Positions 1 to 11,663 of a stretch of 64,000 nucleotides of DNA are shown here, in pieces (within the stretch, counting starts at the first letter, position 1; each line of letters opens with the position of its first letter). The notes beneath the pieces were generated by a model. The model had not been told where the DNA came from. It did no database searches and saw nothing but the letters and a program-made list of their open reading frames with translations. Position numbers and translations under genes: made by a program. Source of the stretch: Brachycybe producta (taxonomy: Eukaryota; Arthropoda; Diplopoda; Playtdesmida; Andrognathidae); contig JAUPFP010000003.1 of the NCBI GenBank assembly GCA_036925085.1, positions 5,111,979 through 5,175,978 of the forward strand, written 5' to 3'.

Positions 1-1589
1 GCTACGTTGTGCCGTTTGTGAGATTTCGATGCTTCGGACATACAGTACAAACAGAATAACAAACTTTTCAGACATAATAGTATACAGTAGATTATACAAA
101 TTATGTTGCACTTTACATAAAGATTATTGTGGCACCACCCACACCCGTGCACGTGTGTGCGTGTGGCCATGCATTCCAGAACCTTTTTGCAAAATGACAC
201 CCCATGGTGTCTCAAACTGCCCCGTTCACAGCAATATCGAATTCAGTGAGAATTCTTTCTGGATTCTCATGATTCTTGGCACTTGTTGATTGATTTTAGA
301 AAAAAGATTTTCTAAAATTAGAAGTTTTAAACACAAAATTCAGAGTTTCTCACAATTGGTGACAGCTAATAATTTCACAGTTAATTCTCCGAAATTATTT
401 ACATATTTCCAAGAAATTAGTTCCAAAAAAGAAAATGAAATCAGGATCAATCATTGGTCAGTTTGACCTATGGTTGAACCCCGGTTGACAGTGGCCCCTC
501 CCAAGGGCCAAAAGAATAAAAGTGGATGCACAGGGCAGACACGTTTGAACACGTTTTGACACAGTTTTAAGTATGGTTACTATGTTGAAGAAGTTTTAGA
601 TTAAGTTCATCTTGGACTTAGAAAATATTTCAAAAAGAGGACATATTTTCCAGTATTTTCAAGTGTTACATTAATGTATCATCAGACACTTTTGTTTACA
701 TTATGTCAAGTCGCTTTCAGTAACAAGTTCAGTGTATTCGGAAAATATACAGTATATATTTTCCCCCGGTGTTGTGTTTATCCTTTCCACTTTCGGAGGA
801 AAAAGAGCAGTTCATCACTTTCCCTTTAATTAGGAATAGAGACCAAAGTAAGAACTAAGCACACAAAGATCTGCCTGGATTTCTAAACCGGAAATCCTAG
901 CATGTCACAAAGTGGTGGCGGTGTGGGGTTATATAGCCGCACAAAGTCACCAAACATGACTGGCAGAAATCTAGTCATGTTACATTATTGAGTACTGTGA
1001 CCCTGTCTTTTCCTAAACACAGGTGAAACTTCAGGAACACTACACAATTTTCTTCTGTTAGTCTAATTTTTCTTGTACTACTTTTTATGTTGGTAGTCAT
1101 TACGTGTACAGATAGATGTGCTTTCTTACGACCTACCTACAGTACAGGTTATTTATACAGGACCTACCTAAACAAAATAAGCTTATCTTGACTAACTAAT
1201 GGTGCTTATCTTAAATAGACAACAATGGTAAAAAAAATAAGACTTCAGGCAACCAAAAAGTGCTTTTTTTAATACTAGGAATCATTTTTGGATTACAATA
1301 AAGTCCTTTAATGCTTAAATTTATGCAAGAAATGCAGATAAACGAAAATATATGGAAAGATATAGTTCATTTTACATACATTACATAGAAAACATGCAAT
1401 GATGTGAACAAATATTATAAGAACTCTATTAGAAAACATGTTGTTCACCAATTTGAAATCCTTTTAAGAGTTAATTTAATACATGAAATATAAAGGTACA
1501 GCATTGAGCTGTATGATTTGTTAAAACTATACGAGGTATGCATTTTTTTCTGACAATGTAACAATTGCAAATACAAAAAAAAATACTCT
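1..1589. other. AT-rich non-coding stretch, no gene seen
   Basis: No reading frame here looks coding. The only open frame, near the left end, has no recognisable domain. A short hairpin (TTTTAGAAA...TTTCTAAAA) lies near 290-320, and an AATAAAA-bearing segment near 510-560 could be old LTR-like sequence. Nothing supports a definite call. Confidence 0.5.
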
Positions 1590-1965
1590 ACAAGCAGCCA
1601 GTTGGCCTAAGGCAGTGGGATCTTAAGATCCAAGTGCCGCAAGGTGCATTATAAATATATAATTACAAAAATAACCTGCATTGCAAATAGAAAAAAAAAA
1701 TATAAATGCAGTCATGAAAATTTAAACCGACAATTTATTAATGACATCATCAATATTAGCCTGATTAGGAAGAGCATTCCATTGTCGTCTAACCCTCATT
1801 GCTAGGTGAACTACAGTGGGAATTATTGTCAAAGCATAGAGCTAAGCAGAGCTTTATCATTACTTATTGAACGTTTATTAGCTGCAGAAAACATTTCAGT
1901 AGAAGATGACGTTCTTATTAGAAATCTCCCCGATACGTAGAAATGACCATCCGAAAGTCAACGAA
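1590..1965 (-). repeat. CR1-like LINE 3' remnant, antisense
   Basis: Read on the - strand, about 1735-1800 encodes the motif RRQWNALPNQANIDDV. That is the 'arg-x-trp-asn-x-leu-pro' block found at the C-terminus of many CR1/jockey-group LINE ORF2 proteins. The lower-coordinate end (about 1590-1640) resembles the 3' UTR block 'CCATAGGCC...GGCTGCTAGCA' also found at 9590-9712, 33180-33240 and 44930-45015. The frame is broken. It is a 5'-truncated, decayed insertion. Confidence 0.55.
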
Positions 1966-3384
1966 AGAACCAGAACTGAAACGGGGGAAAAAACCCGCGG
2001 TTTTCAAAAATGAAACCCGAAAAAACAGTGGTTTTTGAAAATCATGGCTTTCTCAAACTCTATAGTTTGATTATTTATAAAAACTAAGAACATTTTCTAA
2101 AAAATAATGTTGAAAATGAAAAATTGCCCTGTTTTATACTTGCAACTACGACAAACACAAGTAGGCCTGCTTCTCAAAAAAGAAACCTTAATTGTCATTA
2201 GTAACTGTACTGACTCACTTAACCCATAGGTCTCATTTTCCGGCGGCCCCTTAAAAATAACATTAAACTTAGTTTGTTAAATCATTAGGGTATCCATCAG
2301 TCATATGTACTTAAGTGCATTAAAGATCGAGGCGACCACCCTTTTTACTATAATTCACTTTTCCTTTTTTCTTTTCTTTTGAAGATCTTTGCCAAAACCA
2401 CACAGACAGAGAAAGAGAGAGAGAGAGAAAGAAAGAAAAGAATGTCATCAGCAATATAGAAACAGAAGAATGTTTTTGCTCTTTTATAATTTACGGCCAT
2501 AATCTATTAACTTAATACAAAAAAAAATAGAAATAGAATGGAAGAAAATCAAAGTAGTCCAGAAGTCACCCTTCTGTGAACGATGATGTTCTTTCTTGTC
2601 AACTAACAAAAAAAAAAACGACACTGATTTTAGTTGATCATCACAAGAAAAAACACTTTAATATTCTTTCGTATTTCTACTTAGCTTCCAATAAAAAAAA
2701 ACACAAGAAACACACCCACTAAATCCTCTTTACAGTTTTTGAAAAGCTTTTTTAAGACTTCTTTTGGGCCAATCGAAATTTTTTTAAAAAAAAACATTGT
2801 ATTTGAAGTTATTTTTTTTTTCTAAATAATAGAAAAAAAGAGGATAGTCGTTTTCAAATAAAGCTTTAACAACAACGTTTATCTTTATTAAAGCCTTTAA
2901 GCCATACTAAAAGGCTAGAATGGTGTGTGTCTTGTGCTCGCGGTACAGCTAGTTTGTTTAAAATCGAACTCGAGACATTCCATGTAGTACTGTAAGACAA
3001 GTGTGTAATGTGAAATACTTCAACATATCACTATCACTAGGAGCAGCAGATAAAGTGCTAGGCATTACTGTGGTTTGGTACACTTGGGGGTGCAGCAATT
3101 TTTAGAATGATTAGGCTTGTTGGTGTCCACACAAATCATACTGGGACTTTTTATACCATACAACTCATAACATGGACACGGGGACAAATCGTACCGTAGA
3201 CAACTCATACAATTGACAAATCATTATACAACCGGAACATTGGCTGAGTTTGTGCTTTTTTTTTTAAGTAATTTGAGAAAATGTTCATGTCAAAATCCTA
3301 TTTTTGACATTAAAGGTTCTTCTTAAGGTAGATTTTCCACAATTTCCACTTAAACAAATATGGAAGTACCATTGTTCCATGTAT
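1966..3384. other. AT-rich non-coding stretch with a GA microsatellite
   Basis: There is no coding signal. A purine tract of GA and GAAA units lies at about 2401-2444, and many A- and T-homopolymers follow. The segment 3120-3240 repeats 'ACAACTCATA' and 'ACAAATC' words, but I could not assign it to a family. Confidence 0.5.
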
Positions 3385-3760
3385 ATCATGATACCCCCCC
3401 CCCAGAATGCTATCCTGGGGGTGTCCGACTCCTCCTTGTCCCTCCCTCCCTGCACGTACAAACCTATTAGAGCTGAGGGATACATCACGAAGCATGGTCG
3501 CTTGGGCCTGTTGACAATGTTTCCGCATGGGTGTGCACACGAAAAGCACCGCGTTTTCCTTTGTTAGTTGTCTATTCTGTATCTTTTGTTCATCCTTTCA
3601 TTATGTTGCTTATACATCCATCACAAAATATGGGCCCGTGGACAATTCTTTAATTGAAACGTTCATCCTTGTAATTGTTTGTGTGGTTCTGGTGCAAGGA
3701 TGAATAAAGAGTATGACAAGAAACTTCCTGGTCTTCTTGTGTCTGTTATTCTCTACAACC
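3385..3760 (+). repeat. Highly diverged LTR remnant (same superfamily as 48627-49312)
   Basis: In order, this stretch carries the landmarks of the young LTR at 48627: 'CTCCTTGTCCCTCCCTCC', a degenerate 'GCTTGGGCCTG' palindrome half, 'ATGGGCCCGTGG' (compare ATGGGCCTGAGG), and 'GGATGAATAAAGAGT' followed by 'ACAAGAAA' (compare GAATGAATAAAAGTG and ACAAGAAG). The order is conserved but identity is low, so this is an old copy. The open frame that follows (3713-3997) begins inside the LTR-like polyadenylation region and shows no domain. Confidence 0.45.
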
Positions 3761-4025
3761 ATCGGTGGCACCATAAGGCAAGAGGGTAAAGAGCCCCTTC
3801 CCGATGTCGTAATTCTTCAGATGATGGCGGTAACGATCTCTGATGAATCTTCATCCTCATCAGGAAGTCGACGAGCACCCGCCGCCATCTGTCATCTTCT
3901 GTCGCACTATCTCTCTCCTCGTATGGTTACCATGCGAGCCAGAGGTATGAAAGTGGCGGGAATTACAGGAATCGCTGTAACGTTGTCGTGTATATGAGTA
4001 TGAAATCGAAACCCCCAACATCAAC

Positions 4026-4050
4026 TCATGTGTGTGTGTGTGTGTGTATC
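4026..4050. repeat. (TG)n microsatellite
   Basis: An uninterrupted TG dinucleotide run is visible. The surrounding 3761-4544 shows no convincing gene. Confidence 0.8.
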
Positions 4051-4544
4051 ACCGTCCATCCATCACTAGATGGCGGCGATATTCATACGTGGATTTCGTA
4101 GTGAGTCTCACAGATTTGAAGAGCATTGAAGAGATTATATCTCACAAATTAAATTATTTACACAAGTGCATTGAGCATTGTATGAGAGAAAGTGGTCTCA
4201 TAGTGCAGAACTTTTTTTCTGCAGACCTTTTCTGTTGGGGAAAACTGTGCCTGAATATCACAATCTCATAGGGTTGATAAAAAATACTTTATTTACGAAC
4301 TCAAGCATATTGCATGCACCCCTTCAAGAGCAAAAACATTTATATTTCTTCATAAACAAGCGTTTAGAAAGAAAAAAAAAACGAATCAATTGATATTTTG
4401 TTGATAAAAAAAAAACAACCTATTATCCTATTGAAGACTAATGTACATTCGTTTATAGCTGCAATATGTTGTAGTGGGAACACAAAAAGCATCAGATATA
4501 TGTATCTGGGCTCTTGTATTTTCAATGAAAATGTGTAAGAGGCT

Positions 4545-4640
4545 ATATCGCAAAATTACTTCGAAAAATCTCCGTAAAGAGCGCTAGCATCGTTTTTCTA
4601 TTGAGCCCATAGACCCAAGGTTAAAGAAAAAATGTTTTGA
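4545..4640 (+). repeat. Fragment of the TTAA-type palindromic MITE (terminal part)
   Basis: It matches the left end of the complete element at 59053-59913: AGAGGCTA followed by CGCAAAATTACTTCGAAAAA, then a GAGCGCTAGCAT block and an 'AGCCCATAGACCC' block. Only about 95 bp remain. Confidence 0.7.
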
Positions 4641-4734
4641 GAAAATTTATGTTTTTCAATCAAATGTTTTTTTCATTTGAAATATTACAAAAAAAAAATA
4701 AATTGTTGTAACACCCAGCATTTCATGATCCCCT

Positions 4735-5110
4735 GTAAAGGCTAGCCTTGAAATCCATCACACTCTGTGGTCCCTCCCTCTGCCCTGTTTATGAACCCGT
4801 TGAGAGCACAGAGGAATATCCCTCGGAGTATGGTTGCTTGGACCTGATTGGACTGCATAGGTGTACACAGGTCCAAGCTTATAAAAGCACCATGCTCTGT
4901 ATTGTTCTTGATCTATTCGTATTTTCTCAAAAGTGCTCGTCATGCGATCGTTAACGCAACATTGGGCACGTGGACACTTCAATTATCTTCGTTTTAAAGT
5001 AACAAATTCATCCTCTTTATTCTTGTATTTCTTAATAAAGGATGATGTAGTACGAAATAGCGTTGTCTGCTCGTATGTATAGCTCATCTTCTAGATCGTT
5101 CGAAAAAACC
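4735..5110 (+). repeat. Diverged LTR remnant, sense
   Basis: It is collinear with the LTR at 48627-49312. 'AACACCCAGCATTTCATGATC' aligns to the LTR start, followed by 'GGTCCCTCCCTCTG', the palindrome GCTTGGACCTG (4836-4846) with CAGGTCCAAGC (4868-4878), a TATA box at about 4879 (TTATAAAAGC), and 'TCTTAATAAAGGATG' as the probable polyadenylation region. The internal region and partner LTR are missing. This is an old solo LTR or fragment. Confidence 0.65.
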
Positions 5111-5190
5111 TTAGGAAACAAGGGATTCAAGGAACCCTTATAGACCTCCATTGCTTTAATATATCAAATAACCAACTTTTTTTCATTGTT

Positions 5191-5394
5191 ACATGTGTGC
5201 GCATGAGTACGCACATGAACACACGTGCGCGCATGAGTACGCACATGAACACACGTGCGCGCATGAGTACGCACATGAACACACGTGTGCGCATGAGTAG
5301 GCACATGAACACACGTGCGCGCATGAGTATGCACATGAACACACGTGCGCGCATGAGTACGCACATGAACACACGTGCACGCATGAGTACGCAT
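5191..5394. repeat. 30-bp minisatellite, about 6.8 units
   Basis: The unit is GCGCATGAGTACGCACATGA followed by ACACACGTGC. It repeats nearly perfectly with scattered substitutions (for example GAGTAGGCAC, GAGTATGCAC). Because 30 is a multiple of three, several frames on both strands stay open through the array. I treat these as artefacts. Confidence 0.9.
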
Positions 5395-5820
5395 ATTTGG
5401 CCACACAGACATAGAGACATCCTTTTTTGCTCTAAAGAGCAATGGAGGTCAAAAAGTAGAAGATTGTCGGCACTCAGTCACTAGAATAGTTAGTGATAAA
5501 TTGATAATGTTAAACGATTTTTTCATGATCACATCTTTAACAGTAAACTTATTACGACAGTTTGAAAAAGGCTAAAATAGTTTTTCATGAAATGTCAACG
5601 GACAATCCAAAAAACAGGCCATTTTTAAGATATGGCCAATAAAAAACTTTTACCCTTCTACAGTAATTTTGAAAACAATTTGAATGTTTTCAACTTTTTA
5701 TAATGTTAAAAAAAACCATAGAGCTAAGTTCATGCATCCAATTATTACAAAAAAAAACGTTTGCAGAGCTTTGCATTATTAGCAACAGCAGTGGCGACGT
5801 TCGGAAGGGAACCACCTTAA

Positions 5821-6381
5821 AGAGACCATATTACCTCCAGAAATATCTTTTCAAAATATTATCCAGATTTACCCAAAGTTTGCCAAAATGATTTTTAAAA
5901 TTTAAAATAACTCATTAAGACGATAAAAAAAAACTTGAAAATGGAGTGACTTTTCCAGTGTCACCAAACGACGCCAATTTGAATTTCCAAAAACGAAAGT
6001 CGCTTCCCCCCACCTTTTTTGTGGCAAAGGCTGTCACCTCACATTTCCAGAATTCCTTAATGAAATATAGGTATTGTCCCTATTCCTATTCAACTCAATA
6101 CAACCTTCCATGTGAGGAATAATTCAAATATCCATAGTACTTTGAAATGAAAGTAATGTGAGCTGGTGATCGCAACACATCAGAATTCGAGTAGACGAGT
6201 AGACTTTGGGGGGAATTTTAATAATCTGATAAAAGTTCATTTACATTGAAGTCAACAGATTTTTAATTTTTTAAATTATATTAATCACTTATTTTAAATT
6301 TTAAAATTCGTTTTGGTAATCGTTGAATAATTTTTTGACAATATTTTCTGACAAAAAATTTCTGGAGGTAATGGGGTCTCT
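5821..6381. mobile_element. MITE flanked by TTAA (piggyBac-type target)
   Basis: Terminal inverted repeats of about 24 bp are visible: the left end reads AGAGACCATATTACCTCCAG and the right end, reverse-complemented, reads AGAGACCCCATTACCTCCAG. Both ends abut TTAA (5817-5820 and 6382-6385). The 561-bp interior has no coding capacity. TTAA target duplication is a hallmark of the piggyBac superfamily. The assignment rests on the target site only. A fragment of the same end occurs at 33781. Confidence 0.7.
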
Positions 6382-7173
6382 TTAAGAAGACGGGAATAAA
6401 TCAAATCAAACATTGACATGTTGATAAGAAACGGCTTCTAACAATACATGTTGGAGCACTTTGTTAAAATGGATGAAATTATATTACATACAGTACATAC
6501 TGTAGTATGTGGTGCAATACACACATAGTACTCTCGTACATAATCCTCTAATTCCACAAGGATTACGAGTTCGAATTTAACAAACAGAACGAGCCATTTT
6601 CTATTTTGTACAGGGATTCAATTGGTTTGAATAACAACAAATTTGAGATGGTTTTTTTTTGCATAGTGGCCATTTTAATGGTCACTTTGTTTATAAATTA
6701 ATTTAAAAGGATAAACTGGACTCTCATATCCGTTGTAGGATAATGAATTAATTATATTACACTTCTATTATGAACCTCTCTTGAAGGGGGTTTTTTTTTT
6801 TCAGAGGATAAATCTCATAGAGTGTAATTAAAGTGAAATTAATTAACACTTTGTGGGGTGAAAAAAGAAGCATTAATGTATAACAAATTAGTGCTGAAGA
6901 GGAGTTAAATTGAAGAAGACTACCTCAAAACGGGTTTCGCATTAATTTTGTAGCTTGTTAAAGAGACAAATTTAAAAGAAAATTCATTTGAGTTTATTTT
7001 TTTTAAGTTTAATAGAAACTAGACAAATATAGACACTAGAAATGAATTCCTGAAAGCATGAAAATAAACCATTTCAAAATGAAACGTCTAGATCGAATTA
7101 CTTTAAGACATTATTATAATTACTATAAAACGACTGCAACTTTAATTACTGCTCAAAACAGTTTATTTAACAG

Positions 7174-7365
7174 TAAGGTGTTGAGCTTCTATTGGGGTGA
7201 AAATTTGAACTTTTTTGAAAATTTCAACTGGTGAAAAATTGAACAAACGTGGCCTTTTGCCTATGATAGTGAATGGGCGGTGGGGGCCACGTTTTTTCTA
7301 TTTTTCACCAGATGAAATTTTCAAAAAGTTCAAAAATTTTCGCAGCAATGGAAACAAGGCCTAAG
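7174..7365. mobile_element. Short palindromic MITE (copy 1)
   Basis: The left arm TTGGGGTGAAAATTTGAACT and right arm 'TTTTCAAAAAGTTCAAAAATT' are inverted repeats around a short centre containing 'AACGTGGCCTTTTGCCTA'. A second, similarly folded copy lies at about 31430-31617, and the two share the flank-proximal word AACAAGGCCT. No coding capacity. Confidence 0.65.
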
Positions 7366-7463
7366 GTGGTTATTATAGTTATCATATTTTGCACACATCA
7401 AATTTCACCTTTACATTGCAATCTGTGGTGTTATGCAGCACGCGCGTGCTGGAGCGTCTAGGA

Positions 7464-7688
7464 CACTGGTTCGCAAACTTTTTTTCTTCGTGGCACAACC
7501 CTGGCAAACGTGCCACACCACACACTTAAAAAACAACTTGTTTATACGTTTAATAGGAAAGATATGACCATTTTGCTCTTTACAATAAAGTTAATATTTG
7601 TTTGAAAATATATAAACTCTTTCAAATATAATATCCAAAATTTCACGGCACACTAGTGTGCCGCAGCAGAACCTTTAGGAATCACCGG
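7464..7688. mobile_element. hAT-like MITE
   Basis: The left end CACTGGTTCGCAAACTTTTT and the right end (reverse complement ACCGGTGATTCCTAAAGG) form imperfect inverted repeats of the type common in hAT elements. Flanks GTCTAGGA and GTCTAAGC could be a decayed 8-bp duplication. The interior is 'GTGGCAC...GTGTGCCGC' palindromic. Confidence 0.5.
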
Positions 7689-8329
7689 TCTAAGCTCCGG
7701 TGTAACCGGTGTAAAGCTGTTAGACCTGACAATGAATACATTACAAGCCAGATCGACGGATCTTTTAACAATTTTTTTTTAAATAAATAAAACCCCACAG
7801 TATTTTGGTTTATTTGAAAATTTTTGTGCCAAAACCTACAAGACCTTTTTTTCCCCCTCAAATGTATTTTGTGTCATTTACATATATATTTTGTATAGTC
7901 TGCATTTCGTGTTTGCATCTTCCCTGATCTGTGCACAATTTCAATACATCTTGGAGAGAACGTCAGTGTGAAATGCTGACTATAAACACAGCATAAGACG
8001 AATCAATTCTCTTCGTGTCGATAGTTCATTGTTATTTTTAATTCAATTTCATCACCGTTGTCTTTAACGTTTCCTAAAAGAAAACCTTTTAATCATTGGA
8101 AGATTGCAGGTGTACTGAGTTGAACAGAATCGAAGTAAATGGATTCTGTATATCTAAAAGTTGTGAAAATAAAAAGACACACTTTGTCTAGTAATAGTGG
8201 AGAGAATAGACTATCTCTCTATGTATACTGTATATTTTCTGTAAGTAAAAAACAATTTACAGTACATAAAATTACACTGATATACAGCGTGTGCCAATAA
8301 AATGTATTCACACTTTGGTTGTTAATGCA

Positions 8330-8757
8330 TGTAGCTGCCGGTATGCGTATACTGACAGCGTATCGTCTATGCTCCAAGAGCTAGAATGGGAATCATTAGC
8401 AGGCCGAAGAAATGAGCAAAACCTCGCTCTTCTGGGACGTTTGCTGTCTTGTGATAACATTACCCTGCTTAATGGTTTACTAACTAGAAATCCTCGTAAA
8501 GGTAGATTTGGGCAGTCAAAGACTTTCAAAGAATTAATGGCTAGGACTGATGCATATTTTTGGTCTTTTCTTCCTAATGTTATTAGACTATGGAATTCTC
8601 TTCCTGTGAATAGTTCTTTGTTAGGACGATTTCAATTTCATGATGATGTCTTATTTTTAAATAATGACAATCAGTCGTGATTGGGAGCAATCCCTCCCTG
8701 CCACATGGCTTTCGAGCTGATTGCAGGTGTACTTAATTGAATTGAATTGAATTTATT
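8330..8757 (+). pseudogene. 5'-truncated CR1-like LINE, 3' end of ORF2
   Basis: An open frame ends at 8680 and encodes the last ~115 residues of a LINE ORF2, including LQELEWESLAGRR and the C-terminal block NVIRLWNSLPVNSS. It is followed by a short 3' UTR ending GCTGATTGCAGGTGTACTTA plus a TTGAA-type microsatellite tail. The same sequence, antisense, ends the longer copy at 34318-36240, and a shorter fragment lies at 11078-11258. Upstream sequence is unrelated, so the insertion is 5'-truncated as is usual for LINEs. It carries no reverse transcriptase. Confidence 0.8.
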
Positions 8758-8845
8758 TTCTTAGATTTAATTTAATATTTTTTATAATTTAAGACTAAAT
8801 GTTACAATAAAGATTAGACATGAAAGCATTGCATGTGTGATTAGA

Positions 8846-9165
8846 AGGGCTTGGATTTTGATGCAATATCAACCGGAATGTTTCTCAATTTGTGGCCCAA
8901 GTGCCAATTGTGAAGAAATCAATCATCATCATTATTAGAGCAAACTGCAATTATGCTTTTTTTTTCTAATCAGAAAAGACTGGTTAGAGAGGCTAGATGT
9001 CTGCACGGATACTATCAGTTACTTAGCAGTCTCTAACCATTTTTGTTTAATTAGAAAGAACAAATATTTTTTTTTTATCTAAACGAGATTGTTACTTCAC
9101 AATTGGCACTTGGGCCACATATTGAGAAACATTCCGGTTGATATTGCATCAAAATCCGAACCCTA
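8846..9165. mobile_element. Palindromic MITE with 9-bp flanking duplication (copy A)
   Basis: Inverted arms of about 70 bp: the left begins AGGGCTTGGATTTTGATGCA and continues through TGTGGCCCAAGTGCCAATTG. The right arm is its near-exact complement ending GCATCAAAATCCGAACCCTA. The flanks carry GTGATTAGA at 8837-8845 and again at 9166-9174. Related copies are at 39880-40196 and 61012-62062. An 8-9 bp duplication suggests a hAT-type mover. No coding capacity. Confidence 0.8.
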
Positions 9166-9589
9166 GTGATTAGATATGAAAGCAATGCAAGTGTTCCAAA
9201 TGTGCTCCATTCTCAAATCAAGACATTGCTGACATCGGTAAGAAAACTGATCTGCAAACTTTAAATAACATTTCTTGTAATTGTGCAACAAGTTCTCTTC
9301 GATTTCTTACAGTAACATTTATAATAAAAAAAAATGGTAAAAAAAACGAAAGAGAATTGTCACGCAATTACAAAAGATGTGTTAATTGATATTTGCACAT
9401 CAGTTTCTTACGAATGTCAGCAATTCCTTGGCGACAATGAAGGACATTTTGAAAACTTGAGATAATGCCTCCTCTAAACATAAAACATACGATGGCTGTT
9501 AGATCTAATCTGTATTGCAACATTTACTCTTAATTATAAAATTATTAAATGAAATTTAAAATTGACAATTGTATATTCATTTTGTTTTT

Positions 9590-9712
9590 TATATATGTGC
9601 ATGTACAGTATATGTGCTTGACAATGTTTAATGCTGCATGTGGACTTTTATGTCCCTCTGCCATAGGCCTATTTGGCTGCTAGCATAGTACTAATTGTAA
9701 CTGTAATTGTAA
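9590..9712 (+). repeat. LINE 3' UTR fragment
   Basis: It contains TTATGTCCCTCTGCCATAGG followed by CCTATTTGGCTGCTAGCA and ends in 'TGTAACTGTAATTGTAAAA'. The same block follows the LINE coding end at 32630-33240 and occurs antisense at 44930-45015. This ties it to a CR1-like family whose 3' tail is ATTGTAA-rich. Confidence 0.6.
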
Positions 9713-9954
9713 AAAAAAAACATGACAGTTATTAACAACCAAAATGTGTATAGATTTGTAAGCTATTAGTTTCTTTGATTTTCAAAGAAGAGCTTTGAAA
9801 TAACTATTCCAGGTTCTTTTAGTCAATGAAGACTATATGCAAATTTACAGAGGAAAGCAAAAGTTCAAATTAATTTGTTTAATTCTCAATAGTTCATTTA
9901 GATACATTGTTTGATCATTTAACCACCACCGAATACTTAAACACATTCACTTAC

Positions 9955-10172
9955 AACAACAGCAACATGGTGAATACTCTGGTTGAGGTTCCCAAACAAC
10001 TCTTTTGGTACGGCTACAACAAAGCCAGCAACAACTTCCTGTGGTGAACCCAAGCAGGGAACCACTGGAAGCAGGCAGCAAATAGTGTAGTGACCGGCAG
10101 AATTGTGGAATGCACCTTTTCCAAGAGAGATGGCTTTGCAAGGTGGATATCCAAGAGATGGCTCGATGTTCA
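9955..10172 (-). CDS. Unrecognised coding-like segment (possible single exon)
   Basis: On the - strand a 73-codon open segment reads like protein rather than spacer. It starts near NIEPSLGYPPCK, passes through GKGAFHNSAGHYTICC and ends near NQSIHHVAVVV. It is markedly richer in GC than its flanks. Its 3' edge is a consensus donor (GTTGTT followed by GTAAGT at 9954-9949). Its 5' edge abuts 'AATCACAG', a plausible acceptor, though the frame stays open a few codons further (ELKITV). I do not recognise the family. It could be an exon of an antisense gene, or a captured exon fragment. No partner exon was found nearby. Confidence 0.35.
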
Positions 10173-10179
10173 CTGTGAT

Positions 10180-11077
10180 TTTTAGCTCGAAAGTGAGCTC
10201 TTTCTATTTAATTTTCAAGGGGCCGGATTCCACTTTGCACAACCATGATTGGTTAGTTTTCTAATAATATTAATTATATAAAGTACAATAAAGAATACAA
10301 ATTTTTTCCCCCAAAATATAAGTGTTTTTTTTTTACATATAAAAAACTGTCATTAGTTGAAGGCACTTAGGCCTATAAGCCTTATAATAAATTAGCCATG
10401 AGGTTAGATGCAAAAAAAAGTAACTGTCTGGGTTGATAAAGACTATAAAGGTATGAAAAAATAACATAAAAAATTTGGGACAAGAACTTATATGAAAAGT
10501 TAGAAATGAGAAAAAAAAAATATATATAATGTAAAAAATGTTTTAGTGATTTTGTATTTCTAATCCTAAGTGAGAGGAGACAGGTCCTACAAAAAGTTGT
10601 ACCCCCTCAGGTGAAAAGAAGAAAAAACCATCACCATTATAATGCTTATACTTACAAATACAAATAATAATTTTTTGTTAGTTGATACTTGAACATTTTA
10701 TGTCATTAGAAATGGAGGGGAAAATTAAAAAAAAACAAAAAAATGTTTGGGGGCTTATATGAACCCATAACAGATTTTTGTGTCACTTTCTGTGTATATA
10801 TATATACACTGGTAGTGTAATACGGAAATCTGCAATGAGGAAGGTCTTAGGAGCTTTATGTATCCTTTTGAGGACCCAAATCTTTACCTGTTAAAATGTG
10901 TCAAATCCATAATCAATGAGACAATGTATTACATGTGGCTGGACCTTTAGTGAGTTACTGTTAAACAGGTAATTTTTGTTGTGTGATTATTCAGTAAATA
11001 TTATTTAACAGAAATTTTATAGAAACAACGACAAATGTCTAGCAATACACTAGCTGGCATGTGCATTTTTTTTTCTC
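10180..11077. other. AT-rich non-coding stretch
   Basis: Long A/T homopolymers and a short (TA)n run near 10795-10806 are present. No open frame looks coding and no repeat family was recognised. Confidence 0.5.
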
Positions 11078-11258
11078 CAAATGTATTTAGACTATGGAAT
11101 ACGCTTCCAGCATATTTACAGTAGTTCTGTTTTAGGACGAGTTCAATTAGACGATGATGCCTGCACCTCGTCTCATTGACAACCACTTGTGATTGGGAAT
11201 TGGTTTCCCCCTCCCACATAGTTCTCGAGCTGATTGCAGGTGTACTTAATTGAATTGA
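11078..11258 (+). repeat. CR1-like LINE 3' fragment
   Basis: It begins with 'AATGTATTTAGACTATGGAA' (equivalent to NVIRLWN in the 8330 copy), runs through a decayed C-terminus, and ends with GCTGATTGCAGGTGTACTTA and an AATTGAATTG tail. It is about 180 bp, clearly related to 8330-8757 but more diverged. Confidence 0.7.
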
Positions 11259-11505
11259 CTTTTAACAATGGACCATGATTAGGGCCTTTTTATGTTAGTC
11301 TCCTGAAAAAGACAATTTAAGTGACTTCACGTTTCCCAAATTTACATTGTTACTAACCACACATTCCGTTATTCATCGATTTGTCAAGCGATTATGTCAA
11401 AGCCATATATTTCTATGGACATGATGCTGTATTGCTGAATAAATCTACGAATAAAGGAATGTGCAGCGAATTAGGTTATCTATATCCAGTGAATTTTTTT
11501 TATAG

Positions 11506-11594
11506 GAAAAGCGTTCATTGCTCATCAGACGACCTGCATGCAGGCATTAACATCTTAGATTCGGACCTTCCCAGAGAGGTCCACAGACGAATCG
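11506..11594 (+). CDS. GUCY1A: Candidate exon of soluble guanylate cyclase alpha (H-NOX tail)
   Basis: A tentative small exon. A pyrimidine-rich tract ending TTTTTTTATAG precedes it, and a weak donor (ATCG followed by GTACAG) ends it. It leaves one base, G, that completes the Gly codon begun by the next exon at 11664. The junction then reads RRIG-TTNFEPF, which fits the conserved 'Leu/Ile-Gly-Thr-Thr-x-Phe' lead-in of arthropod-type alpha subunits. The intervening intron would be only 69 nt. The rest of the segment (HCSSDDLHAGINILDSDL) is not diagnostic. Support comes from phase and position rather than strong homology. Confidence 0.4.
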
Positions 11595-11663
11595 GTACAG
11601 AACCACTTTAAGTTTTATTAATATTACACGTGCTTATCTGTTTATCTGTTTTTTGTAAGCTAG

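Noticed and set aside
3713-3997. 94-residue secreted-looking frame
   Set aside because: It begins inside the polyadenylation region of an old LTR remnant; the hydrophobic start is chance and no homology is evident.
5127-5484. Five overlapping repeat proteins on both strands
   Set aside because: A 30-bp unit without stops opens several frames at once. None has a flanking domain or promoter.
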